Part shown: piece by piece, positions 33,343 to 44,528 of the stretch | How positions within the stretch are numbered: the stretch's first letter is position 1 | Layout of the letters: the number at the start of each line of letters is the position of its first letter | NCBI RefSeq assembly: GCF_020085105.1 | Contig: NC_058047.1 | Coordinates: 15,262,001 to 15,326,000 of the forward strand | Direction: 5' to 3' | Length of the DNA stretch: 64,000 bases | DNA from: Siniperca chuatsi | Lineage: Eukaryota > Chordata > Actinopteri > Centrarchiformes > Sinipercidae | Position numbers and translations under genes: made by a program | The notes under the pieces: generated by a model | What the model was told of the DNA's origin: nothing | Seen by the model: the letters and a program-made list of their open reading frames with translations, nothing else | The model's database searches: none

Positions 33343-36300
33343 ATGGCCACATGTTTCAGTTTATGCTTACATATTATTATCATGTTTTTGTGTTGCACAG
33401 TGTGTAGTACTGCCATTTCCTGTAAAAATGAAGCTGGTGAGCCTGTTGATTGGTAAGTTGATATGATACATTGCAGTATACTGACTAAGTTTAATAGCAC
33501 AACACTGTAGAGTTATACCACTGTGTTAGTTATGGTGCTTAAAACATCTTGTGTCTTTTGGAGGGTAAGCAGATACACTGTATATTGTTGATACTATGTT
33601 TTAATACATTTGGGCATGAAATCAATATAAAATCAATTAAATTATTCTTAATTTTTTTCCAAGATGTCCTCTTTTGTAAATGAAGTGTATTTCCCCTTCC
33701 ACTGCAGGTTTATCATCTACAAGCTGCCCAAGTATAAGATTGGCGAGGTCGGCAGTGGGGTGGAGTATATGTACCTGGACTCCTCAGTAGGGAGCTGGCA
33801 GATGAGTAAATTCATGGTTAACACCAGTCAAGGAGCCATAGGGAGCACACTAAAACAGCTTTACATGGGAAAGGCCTACAAGGTGAGATTATGTCCCTGT
33901 TCTGTAGAGGAAGATAGAGACCCTTGTGGCTTCAATCAAACTTAACAGAGTTGATGCTGGTGACACTTTGCTGAGTAGACTCTTCTGTTTCATATGGGGA
34001 ACTGAGCATTTTTCAGTGTTTGGAGATCAATCTCTCTGTGGCAAAAAAACTGGAAGTTTTCTTGCCGAAAGTTAGGTGACAAGATTGATTACCCTCTTGT
34101 TATTGTATGGTAAATAGTCATATTTACCGTAAGCCTATTTCTTGGCTGGGAATAGTAACTTCCTGAAATTTTGTGATTGTCACAAGGTTGCCAGGCAACC
34201 AGTGGAGAATGGAACAGGATTTTGTTACTTTTAGTTAGAGACAGACTAGCTGTTCCCTGTTTCCAGTCTTTGTGCTAAGCTAAACCAACCGTCTGCTGGC
34301 CTTATATTTACTGGACAGATATATTAGACTTTGATCCTCTCATCTAACTCTCGGCAAGAAAGCAAATAAGCATATTTCCTAAAATGTGGAACTATTCCTT
34401 TAAGAACTGAAGAGGGGCTTTATATGCAAAATAACTGAAGCGTTAAAGAAAAAGATCACATCCCCAAAAGTGTACCTCTTCATAAACTGTATTTATAAAA
34501 GAAGTATTTCCCACAGTCTAACAGTTCAGTCTACGCACTCTACAATGACGGACCGCCGATCCTGGATTATATCCAAGGATATGGACACACTAAAGGTATT
34601 GTGGATTATGAAAATTCATCATATCAAAATTCTTTCCGGGCTGCTAGTCATCATTTTCAATGCTGCAAATGCTATGATTTTGCAAAAAAGAACAGATCAA
34701 TATGGTTTTGTTGACAGGGGGTGGAAACGGGCAAAGAGCATCTGACTGATAACGGCTGTTGACTCTGGATTATTGACTGGCGTGACACGAATTTGATGGA
34801 AATGTTTGCAAGCATGCATGCTGGTTTACATGAGTCGCTGTAAGTGCACTGAGCGTTGTTTGTGTGCATCCTGCAGGGGTACTGCTCTTTGACCGCTCTC
34901 AAGGTTTCTGGTTGTCGCACAGCATTCCCCATTTCCCCTCGTTCCCTGAGAGAGGCTACCTTTACCCCTCCTCTGGCAAAGTCAACGGCCAGACTGCTCT
35001 CTGTGTGACCTACCAGTATGAACAGTTCCTCCGTATAGGTGAGTGAACGCTCATGAAGCAACAAGGCCTGATTTACCCCAGCTCTGTACACATCCCAGAC
35101 TTCCGCTTACATCAGTGCCTTCAGTACATACTGACATGACTCCAAATGTACACAGACCTGCAAAGTATTTGTCCAGTGATCTTTTGAGTGTCTACTCTCA
35201 TATACTAAGCCCTGGAAAATGAAAAAAATAAAAACCGAAACAAACTAGTTTTTAAGTTCTCCTCCACTCAATTATCGTGATCTAATACGCAACTTACAGT
35301 GTGATGTAGAAACGTGAAACCTCCAGCACATACACTGAAAATGGACGGTAAAGTAGGAGCAATCTTGCACTTTTGCAAGGAAAAATATCAGATTCCTGAT
35401 TTTTTCAATGAGGGAGAAGGAGTAAATGTAGTTGTAGGATTTTTTTACAAGGTAATTTAGCTTTTTTTGTGGAGTAAAAACAGACACACATTATTATTAG
35501 AGTAGTTTTATGTCATAAAACATGTCTTTAAAGGATTTTCCAGAGTTTTAATTTGATAAAGCAATAAGAAACATAGTAGCACCATGAGCAATGGTGTTGA
35601 TAAATGTTGTCCGCAGTGTTTCTGCACTGATAACAAGATATGACTAATATAGAGCTTTGATGGCTGATGCCATTTGCTTTGTATTGTGATAGCCTGTATT
35701 TTATGACATTAATCAATATTTTGAAGGCTAGCAGCTCTTTAAAGAAACATGTCCACATTTTGGGAAATCCACTTGCTTGATGAAATTGAATTTATCAATG
35801 AGACTGACCTGTGAGGGTTCCTTTAAGTTTAAGTACAACTTTGTATTGGTATGGGAAATCTAGAATACATAAAGCATTTAAATAAATAACAAAATACATG
35901 ACTAAACAATGAAAAGAATAAATTAATATGGGAAGAAAATATAGCTATTTCATGAACATCCACATATCAGAGATAGTAGAAACAGATATATCAAATATTT
36001 ATTAAAGCTGGTATTGATTTGATATTGTATATCAGCAAAACAATTATTCAGTTTAGTACAGTAGCATCCTACAGCACACCCTTTAGTTTCTAACATACAG
36101 TATCTCTTATTTGTCTCTTCTTTGTGATGTACTCTCCCTCTCTAGCGAAACAGATGGTGTACATTTACCCACGTTTCTATAACTGCTCCGTACCTGCTGC
36201 GTTCTTGGCCGACCTGCCGCAGTTGGCCCAGTTATGTGAGGGTTCCAAACCACCGCTGGCCTCAGATAAGAGAGTGGAACAGCTTTTCTCAGTCCAAAGA

Positions 36301-37418
36301 GAGACGTTTGTCAGTTTTGTCAAATCTGAACGCTTTGTGGATGGTAAGGTATTCCTCATGTACTGTTAGTCATTTATATTTTACTTTTTAGACATTTAGT
36401 TGCTCCTTTGCTGCTGTACAAGAAAAATAAATGTATTGCAACAAATGCACTTTTTTGGGTCTTTTTGGAGACGATGGAGTTATACAACCACTATTGGCAC
36501 TTTACTCCACAAAAAATCTCACAGCAAAACTGCAGTTTTAAACTTTTTACACAACTTAGCAATTTTAGCAAAAACTTCTATCTGCTTCTGTCTTGTTTGC
36601 ACATTTCACTTGTCTGCCACAGTCAGTCATTATCAGGTGCAGACACACTATCATTTCAGAACAGTGAAGCATGTGAACACAACCCACCCAAGACCTTCAG
36701 AGGTACCCTCTGCTTTTGGCTTGTGACCCCTTACAATGAGGCAATGTCTACGTGTGACCCTTGTCACATTTTATGACTAATTTTTCTTTAATCATCTTGT
36801 GACCCCTCAGATTTATCTTGGGACCTCTTTGCAAGATGCAAATGATTTCATGAGCTTGTCGTGTCACTTCTCTTTAGTTTTATATTATTTTGGAAACTGC
36901 CAAGACAACCTAAACATAAACAACATAATCTGTTAGAATATTATTTAAAACATTTAACCTATTCTTGTGCATTTTAATAACCAAGTGAGCTTACCTATAT
37001 TTAATATGCGCTTTTTTATTCATCATTCAGTCATTTTTCATCATAATGCAGCTGTACTAACCCCCTCACTGGCATTCATTCAGACATCTACACAGGCTGG
37101 GTGGCTCAGGTTCTGGATGCTGACCTGCTGGTGGAGACCTGGCAGAGACAAGGTCACGAGCTGCCCTCCAACTGCTCCCTGCCCAAACATGCCATGAACA
37201 TCAAGAGGATTAAGCTTCCTGGATCAGTCCTGTTCCAGTCCCACTACGACCACTCGAAGTGGTGCGTGTCGCGGGACTATGAGGACCAGGTGACCTGCCT
37301 GGGGGATCTGAACAGGGAGAGGGCCCAAATGTGGCGTGGTGGGGGGCTGGTCTGTTCCTTTAACCCCTTGATTTACAAGGCCTTCAGACAGGTGGTGGCC
37401 TGGTACATTGGCTGTTGA
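33343..37418 (+). CDS. dnase2b: DNase II family nuclease, dnase2b-like copy 1
   Basis: Acid endonuclease of lysosomes; mammalian DNASE2B (DLAD) removes DNA from lens fibre cells. Six exons: 33343-33452, 33708-33882, 34517-34595, 34877-35038, 36146-36343, 37084-37418. They give 1059 nt, 352 residues, all phases consistent. The start at 33343 gives a hydrophobic signal peptide followed by SCKNEAGEPVDW, the family's mature N-terminal block; a later in-frame ATG at 33382 would leave a poor signal. Both HxK motifs of the phospholipase D-like active site are present: GHTKG (exon 3 to 4 junction) and HSKWC (exon 6). Other family blocks include VLLFDRSQGFWLSHSIP, LPSNCS and RGGGLVC. An AATAAA lies at 38066-38071. 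It is followed 4 kb downstream by a second copy. The synteny supports the B-type name. Confidence 0.93.
34040..34405. repeat. dispersed fish repeat in dnase2b copy 1 intron 2
   Basis: Includes TATTTCTTGGCTGGGAATAG, GGTTGCCAGGCAACCAGT and the end GTGGAACTATTCCTTTAAGAA, features of a widespread percomorph non-coding repeat. A short inverted relative lies at 35735-35825. Confidence 0.6.
35735..35825. repeat. short inverted fragment of the same repeat as 34040-34405
   Basis: Starts TTTAAAGAAACATGTCCACA and continues TTTTGGGAAATCCACTTGCT, the reverse of the end of the repeat in intron 2. It lies in intron 4 of the same gene. Confidence 0.45.
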
Positions 37419-38065
37419 CCGAGAGAGAAAGATAGGATGATTGGGACTGGATTAGTCTCATACAGCATGGTTTGAATCTGTTTCAAATTTATGGGACTAA
37501 ATTTGGAGGTAGATCCTGTTAGGGTTAAAGCAGCTGGCATCCAACCATCAGGTCACACAAGTATCAAATTAGCCATCAACTTCAGAAAACCCCCCCAGCT
37601 ACAGCAAGTGTCTGAATTTAATATAGTGGCTTTTTTAATAGCTGCTTGGATCCTAGCTAAGTAGAATCTCGTAGCAAGCTATATAATCAATTATGAAGAC
37701 TTACAGTATATCTCAGTAGATTATATTTCCATTTTTGCTTCACTTGGACATCTATAAGATACATCTTGACACACAACAGTTACACAAATCTGGGCTGTAT
37801 TTACTTTTCCTGGTAGTTTTCGTCCATGAAAGGGGCAGGATCACTGGAGATCACTGGCAAGTTTAATATCATGTTTCACTTTCTCTGTCTGGCAATATTT
37901 CAAAGTAAATTTGCAATTGATAGGTTAATGCAAAGACTTGTGTTTCTGTGTTCCAGTACATATTGCTGACATAGTCTTTTCCTGTATGTGGTTTTATTTC
38001 ACCAGCTGTGTGAATTTGTATTTTGTATGAGTAATTTTCCATATGATGTGACTATATGTTTTATT

Positions 38066-38071
38066 AATAAA
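38066..38071 (+). promoter_or_regulatory. possible poly(A) signal of dnase2b copy 1
   Basis: AATAAA about 650 bases after the stop codon, in T-rich surroundings. Confidence 0.35.
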
Positions 38072-38264
38072 TATGCAATAAGAAAGTGTTTCAGTGTCAT
38101 CACTGATTCACGTTTATGTAACAATATCATATATTTGCATCACATAACTTTCCTGTGTTTATGTAAGTAACCTTTCTTTCTTTACCTTTTATATTTTTTG
38201 AGGGACTGCAAATCTAAATTAAATACATCTAATTCTGATTATATTCAAACTTTACAATATTGGG

Positions 38265-38490
38265 GAGAGTGGTGGCCTAAAGGTTAGAAAATGGGGTACA
38301 TCTGGATGAGGAAAGTGAAAAAGCAGCCCCTCAGGTGAAATGCCCCTCCCTGGACAGTAGCCAGTGGAGCACTTGGAACAGTAGCCAGCTGCAAATCAAG
38401 CTGTGGTTGTACTGGTGTGTGTCACTGTGAGTGTGAATGCAAAAAGAAAGCAGTTCACTCAGTGAAATTTTGGGTAAACAGTGTCACCTA
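38265..38490 (+). mobile_element. degenerate tRNA-type SINE
   Basis: Begins GAGTGGTGGCCTAAAGGTTAGAAA, a start shared by tRNA-derived fish SINEs with an A-box-like GGTGGCCTAA. It continues with a CCAGTGGAGCACTTGG stretch and a GTGTGTCACTGTGAGTGTG block. It lies directly before an L2 LINE tail, whose machinery commonly moves such SINEs. Confidence 0.5.
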
Positions 38491-38554
38491 GTGGTCAGAC
38501 TGGCAGACTCACACACCTCAGAGACACATTATATAACAATATAGTTACTCTAGA

Positions 38555-39795
38555 TGGCATTGCCCTGGCCTCAACAACCACCGTATCTTTGATCAGGATT
38601 TATCCTTTAACTCCCACATGAAACAAACTGGACTGCTTTCTTTTACCTACGTAACATTGCAAAAATCAGGCACATCCTGTCTCAAAATGATGCTGAAAAA
38701 CCAGTCCATGCATTTGTTACGTCTAGGCTGGATTATTGCAATTCCTTATTATCAGGTTGCCCAAATAAGTCCCTTAAGTCTCTCCAGTTGATCCAGAATG
38801 CTGCGGCACATGTAATGACAAGAACTAGGAAAAGAGATCATATTTCTCCAATATTAGCTCCTCTGCACTAGCTCCCTATAAAATCCAGAATAGAATTTAA
38901 AATCATTCTCCTCACCTACAAAGCTCTTAATGGTCTGGCACCACAGTATCTTAAAGAGCTCATAATACCTTATTACCCCACTAGAACGCTGCGCTTCTAG
39001 GATGCAGGTTTACTTGTGGTTCCTAGAGTCTCCAAAAGTAGAATGGGAGCCAGAGTCTTCAGTTATCAAGCTCCTCTCCTGTGGAATCAGGTCCCAGTTT
39101 GGGTTCAGGAGGCAGACACCATCTCCACATTTAAGAGTAGGCTTAAGACTTTCCTCTTTGATAATGCTTTTAGTTAGGGCTGGCTTGGGTGAGTCCTGAA
39201 CCATCCCTTAGTTATGCTGCTATAGACCTAGACTGCTGGGAGACTTCCCATGATGCGCCTCTTTCCTGCTCTCCATCTGTATGCATTCTTATCCCATTAA
39301 TGCATGTTACTAACTCGACATATTCTCTCTCCCGTAGTTTTGTGCTTTCTTGCCTTTCTCCTCTCTCCTTCTGTCACTTTCAGCAGGTATTTCTGCCTCC
39401 GGAGCTGCAGAGACTGGATCTGTGGTTGTAGCCCACCTGCAGCCCCCTGTTACTGTCATTATTATTCCTATGACAGTCATTCGTATTATTATTATATTAA
39501 TATTAATATTACGACTACCATTACATTATCATTATTTAAAAATTCTAGGTGGAATTTGCATTGTGCCCCCACCATGGCCGCCCACTCTCAGTCTGGTTCT
39601 GCTCGAGGTTTCTGCCTCTTAAAGGAAGTTTTCATTGCCACTAGCACCAAGTGCTTGCTCATGGTGGGATTTGTTGGGTCTCTGTAAATAATATTACAAA
39701 GAGTATGGTCTAGACCTGCTCTATAGGAAAAGTGCAATGAAATAACTTCTGTCATGAATTGGCACTATATAAATAAAATTGAATTTAATTATTGT
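38555..39795 (+). mobile_element. L2-clade LINE, 5'-truncated
   Basis: The translation, with interruptions, contains FDQDLSFNSHMKQ, RLDYCNSLLSGCPNKSLKSL, IQNAAA, ARTRK-type and PLLWNQ / FKSRLKTFLFDNAF blocks, the end of an L2-type reverse transcriptase. The 3' end reads GGCACTATATAAATAAAATTGAATTTAATT, the family's typical tail. Only about the last 1.2 kb is left. Several frame changes and an internal stop are visible, so it is dead. Confidence 0.8.
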
Positions 39796-40261
39796 GTTTT
39801 CGTCCAGGATTCAATCTTCATATACACTGTGTGACAAAACTGGTTTGACCAGCAGAGGCAAAGAGAACATGTTCTTCAAGAATGTTGCCTTCAGGTTCTC
39901 AGTTATTTCAGTGAGCTGGTTTGCTTTTATCAGTTGTAATGCCCTGGAAGTGCCAGACGGGTGCAGTAATTCAGACTGTGTCAAACAGTTTGTCGCATTT
40001 CACTTTCATAATGACTATTCTTTTTTTCTTTCTTTCTTTTTCTTGAATACACAAAAAGTATTCATTTTAATACTTATTTTTAAGACTATGTCCATGGTTA
40101 ATTCTTTGCAGATGTAGAATTTCTATCAAACGCTTTATGCTTAAACTATGAGTGTGTTACAATGTCAGTGTCATTTCCATATTCATTAAAACAAACTGGA
40201 TCCTACTGTGCTCAAAAGGCAGGTAAACCCTTACATTGTCTCCAGCTTATAACTCAGTTCA

Positions 40262-40560
40262 GAAATCTGGTGTCAGGCATAAACTCAATGAATCATTTAA
40301 TATAAAGTTTCTGAGAGAGGAACAAGGAAGCAGATGAAAAAATGAGAGATGTGGGTGTCGGTTTCGTTTAACAGTGAGATATGACGAAAGCAGCTTTGCA
40401 AGACAGATGACAGTTGACTGTGAAGAGAAATGACGATGGCTCGATACGTAAGTAAAACGTTTGCATGCAATTATACTAAAAATAATAATAGCCGAAATTT
40501 AAAATGTTAAGATGTAAAACATATGATGTGCTTCATATGTTTTAGATGTATTCTTAGGAA
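40262..40560 (+). repeat. upstream region of dnase2b copy 2, duplicated at 44106-44370
   Basis: Shares ACAAGGAAGCAGATGA, AACAGT-AGAT-GA-GAAAGCA and ACATATGAT-GCTTCAT-GTTTTAGATG in the same order with 44106-44370, roughly three quarters identical over the best part. It ends with a good donor at 40448 (TAC followed by GTAAGT). It is probably the promoter and first exon of copy 2. Confidence 0.65.
40430..40447 (+). other. possible leader exon of dnase2b copy 2
   Basis: ATGACGATGGCTCGATAC is followed by a strong GTAAGT donor. Joined to the TTTCAG acceptor at 41574 it stays in frame and adds MTMARYRT before the ATG at 41581. It could equally be a 5' UTR exon with the internal ATG used. The family's usual exon layout has no such leader, so I keep the start at 41581. 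Confidence 0.4.
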
Positions 40561-41089
40561 TGTCAAAATAACTAGCAACTACAGCAAACAGATACATTTA
40601 TATGTTTCCCTCTGAGTATACTGACCTAGAAGCATAAAGAACTATAAGTTGTAATTACACTTTGCTGAGAGGAAACTGTTGTTTTGACTTGTCAATACTC
40701 TTGAAAATGGAACTGGTTGTGTTGCACTATTGGATGATTTAATCTTGTAACTCAAGGAAGTTCCTTTATAGAAACGCAGAACTCTTACAGCCCTCTGATT
40801 ACTCACCCTCCTGTTTCCACCAACATCCCTCCAAAATCATAGGTGTAATTCTTAAAAGAGCTTTGAAAATAATTGCAATTCTATATATCATAATCCCTGA
40901 TGGTGGTGCCATAGTTACAATTCTCCATTTAAAAAGTTAAATTCCAAAGTTAATTTAAAAAGTCAGTTATACAGATGCATAGCAAATTAAAGGAAAAAAA
41001 TAATAAATGAGTGGAGAAGCATAACGAATGCAGATGCTTCCACAGAGAGCACGAGTGTAATAGTTTGATGAGTGGGAAAATAATGCAAA

Positions 41090-41345
41090 TCCTATGTTAT
41101 GGTCATCCCAGTCACCAGATCTCAACCCAATTTAAAACCTTTGAGATTTTGGAGGGATGTGGAAGAAGGTTGTTCATCCCTCCAAGAGAGTTTAGAGACT
41201 TGTACAATTTATGCCAAGAAGCTTTGAAGCTCTCCTGTGGGCTTGTGGTTGCCCAAGACCTTACTGACACTTACATTATTTTTGTTTTTAATTTGTCCCC
41301 CATCTGTGTTACAGTTGTGTAAAAAAGTTCTGTCAAATTTGTGAT
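41090..41345 (+). mobile_element. degraded Tc1/mariner-type transposon scrap
   Basis: The stretch CAGTCACCAGATCTCAACCCAATT followed by GAGATTTTGGAGG echoes the SPDLNPIE-LWEIL end of Tc1-type transposases. The following GCCCAAGACCTTACTGACAC and AATTTGTCCCCCATCTGTGT are familiar from fish DNA elements. No intact frame remains. Confidence 0.4.
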
Positions 41346-41580
41346 GGCATTTTGTATTTATCTTACTCTAAATTCAACTCTATACAGGATGTTTTTTCCC
41401 CTCTATTTGTCCAAATTAAATACAAGAAAATTGCAAATTTCTCATCACAGGCAATGACCTGATACATTTTCCAGAAACTTTTATATAAATTAAAGGCCAT
41501 CAACTGGTGATTAATCTGTGGAAACAGGACTCATGTCCTTGTAATTTTATCATGTTTATGTTTGATTGTTTCAGAGAACA

Positions 41581-43296
41581 ATGATGAGATTTCTTTTAGG
41601 TGTTGGGATCCTTTTTCAAGGGTGTGATTCAGATGTGAAATGCAGGAATGACAACGGAAACGAGGTGGACTGGTTGGTGGAGTTGTGGCAATCTATATTT
41701 TCACCTATTCTCAGTGTCTGCTGAATACGTAATAGCATATATTTATCTCTGTATCATTAGGTATATTTTATACAAGTTGCCCCCTGTGAATGGTGACGGT
41801 TTGTCGTATCTGTACATGGATGAGAAAACCAACGGATGGAAACTCAGCAAAGAGAAAATCAACAGTAAATCTGGCACTCTGGTGAACACTCTGAAACCTC
41901 TTCTTGACTTCTACAACAGAAAGGTGACGTATTAAAGGATGTGTGTCTCTCTTGCACGGGCAGCACAGTGTTTAATCAGCACACTGATTCAGAGTCGTTG
42001 TTTTGTTGTAGATTGAAGACTTTGGATACATGCTCTATAATGATCAACCTCCAGATCCATATGTTGCTCCTGCATCATTTGGCCACAGTAAAGGTGGGTG
42101 CAGCAATGTTTTACTTTATTGCTTTTGAAGTCAGAAACATCACTCTGTAACAAAGCTCTGTTTCTATTGTTTTCTACTGTTTTACTTCCTAAAGGAGTCG
42201 TGATGTTGGACAAACAAACTGGAGTTTGGCTCTCACACAGTACACCAAAATTTCCAAAATATCACAGCAAAGACTTCTGGCCAACCAGTGGAAACGCCAA
42301 TGCTCAAACATTTATGTGTGTGACTTACTCCTATGGTGAATTCAAAGAAATAGGTAGGTTAATGCCAGGTATATTGTCATCTTGTTTTGGCTGTGTTTCT
42401 GAAAGTTATTTGCCAAAAGGAATAACAATGCACTTATATTTTTTCCTCTACATTCTCAGGATTACAGCTCCAGTACATCCATACTTATTCATATGACTCA
42501 GACATCCCGAAAACCTTTCACAATGAGCTGCGATGTGTTGCACAGCGAAGCTGCTACCCAAAGAAGGAACCCTGGTTTCGTGTGATGACACTGACTTCAA
42601 AGGAAGGACGTGATTTCACCAGTTTTGCAAAATACAAACGTTTTGGGGATGGTGAGTGTTTCCAATTAGAACATACATTTCAGAATTCAAGCGTTAAAAT
42701 GTCATGATAGATTGATGATAAACCTTTTTTAACAGCAAAATTAGGAACATGTTTACAATTCTCCTTGCAGTGACAGGCTGTCTGTCCTGTTGTCTATTGA
42801 AAACTATATAGTATTATTGCCTTCTTGTTTCGTTTGCAGTTTTGTTTTTGTTACACATGAATGAAATGTGTTTCTAAAATTTAGTCACCAATGTCTATTT
42901 GTGTTCTGTTTTATTTCCCATACTATTGTAGATCTTTACTCTGGCCTTATTGAAAACTCTCTGGAGCAGAATCTGTATGTCAAGAGCTGGGGAAGGATGC
43001 GTCGCCCTCTGCCTTCTAACTGCAGCATCCCTCATCATGTGTACAATGTGAAGGAAGTAAAGCCCCTCAACATGCAGCCCTTCAGTGATACTGTAGATCA
43101 CTCCAAGTGGTGTGTGACGCCTGATGGTGGCCTAGCCTGCATTGCTGATATGAACAGGGAAGTGAGTCAGATGAACAGAGGTGGAGGAGCAATATGCATC
43201 AATGATGTTGCAGTTGGGAGTGCTTTCTACACACTGATCACACAGTCTGAACCATGTAAAAGTCCACATTCTGATGCTCAACACAGAGAGCTTTAA
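41581..43296 (+). CDS. dnase2b: DNase II family nuclease, dnase2b-like copy 2
   Basis: Second acid nuclease gene of the tandem pair. Six exons: 41581-41672, 41761-41923, 42012-42093, 42195-42353, 42460-42651, 42932-43296. They give 1053 nt, 350 residues, with the same exon phases as copy 1. The start MMRFLLGVGILFQG is a signal peptide, followed by KCRNDNGNEVDW. Both active-site motifs persist: GHSKG (exon 3 to 4 junction) and DHSKWC (exon 6). Also GVWLSHSTPKFP, LPSNCSIP and RGGGAIC. The exon 1 donor is weak (GTTGGT). The C-terminus, ending SDAQHREL, is unlike copy 1. Divergence between copies is high in exon 5, so the duplication is not recent. The gene is more compact than copy 1 (1.7 kb against 4.1 kb). 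AATAAA at 43588-43593. Which copy is the lens-type orthologue cannot be told from sequence alone. Confidence 0.92.
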
Positions 43297-43587
43297 AAGG
43301 CACAACCCTTTATCAAAATGTAAAGAAAAGTGTGGAGAACACTGGAGCCTGATGTCACTTCCAAAAACAGACTACATCATTACATATCCAGACTTAAAAT
43401 TGTTGTGAGCTTGACATTTTAGAAGTTTTACACACCATGTTTTGGTGTATATTAACTCCTGTCTTTTGTGTTCTGTATTATGTATTTTAATTATTGAAAA
43501 ACTGCAATGTTTTTGCTTTCAAAATCATGTCTTAAGCATTAACTTCTATACAATCAGGCTAATTAATTAATTAAATCATGAAAATGA

Positions 43588-43593
43588 AATAAA
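43588..43593 (+). promoter_or_regulatory. possible poly(A) signal of dnase2b copy 2
   Basis: AATAAA about 290 bases after the stop codon. Confidence 0.45.
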
Positions 43594-44105
43594 TTGAAAT
43601 TAATGATTATATCCATATAAAATTACAAATTCTATGTTACTGCATGTGTTTTTCTGTTAATGAGCAATTAGCCCTCTGTCAGCCATGGACAAACTGTTTT
43701 GGGGTCCCTGGGTAAAAATGCTGGGCCCCTTTAAACTCCAAGATCTTCCAACTCTTTGTGCAATGTGTACAGTTTCTCAATGCTGGGATACTATCTGGGT
43801 CCACATTAACACATTCTTTAGGAATATGTAACATTTAGGCACAAAACTAAAACAATTAAGGTCTCAAAACTAGATTTTGACACGAGTACCCTCTTCAATA
43901 CAGGGTATTAAAGCAGGGCCCACCTTAGGGCCCTTATCATGTCAGTTGATATTGTGCTTTAGTGGTGTATATTCTTGCTCAAATTATCAGCTAAATCTTC
44001 ACAAACAAGCTGACACACAGCAACCCTGGGGCTTCTGGGGCCGGGGGGGGCAGTTGTCTGTTTTATTCAGTACGTTGCCCCCTGCTTTTACCACGCAAGT
44101 CAACA

Positions 44106-44370
44106 TTATGGTGTCACACACACAATCAATAAATCATTTGCAGTATGTTAGATGTAAGATGTTTTTGAGCGAGTGACAAGGAAGCAGATGATGATGTGAG
44201 AGGTATGGGCTTTGGTTTTAACAGTCAGATGGGACAGAAGCAACTTCTTTCAAAAAAGGGATGTACACTTCAGCGCTTATAAATTACTTGTGTGGAGTGT
44301 TACATACAACGTAACGCATGTGTTAAATGCATAACATATGATAAGCTTCATGTTTTAGATGCAAAATCTC
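44106..44370 (+). repeat. second, decayed copy of the dnase2b copy 2 upstream region
   Basis: Colinear with 40262-40560: GTGTCA, AATAAATCATTT, GACAAGGAAGCAGATGA, TTAACAGTCAGATG, AGAAGCAACTT and CATATGATAAGCTTCATGTT. The start codon and donor present at 40430-40450 are not conserved. It lies between dnase2b copy 2 and rpf1, ending about 160 bases before the rpf1 start. Confidence 0.65.
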
Positions 44371-44528
44371 TAACTTGAAGTTCCGCCGTTTCTCCTCCTC
44401 GCCACTAGGTGTCCCCACATTTTCATCGACGAGCACAACTCGGTCACTTCCGGTCGTGAACAAACGAACAGGCAGCCAGCGCCGCACACGTGAAAAAGAG
44501 ATCATCCAAAACAGACAGCTGATACAAG

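Larger units (their letters stand above)
37419..41580. other. spacer between the two DNase II genes, repeat-filled
   Basis: About 4.1 kb with no host coding exon except a possible short leader at 40430-40447. It holds a SINE remnant, an L2 LINE tail, a region duplicated again upstream of rpf1, and a degraded DNA-transposon scrap, each listed separately. Confidence 0.6.

Noticed and set aside
34672-35091. Minus-strand open frame of 139 codons
   Set aside because: Antisense to dnase2b copy 1 exon 4 and its flanks; no recognisable motif.
36400-36776. Two overlapping plus-strand frames in dnase2b copy 1 intron 5
   Set aside because: Intronic, overlapping in different frames, no similarity.
39304-39687. 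Plus-strand frames of 90-127 codons after the L2 coding part
   Set aside because: They lie in the 3' untranslated tail of the LINE and have low-complexity Ile/Thr/Tyr runs.
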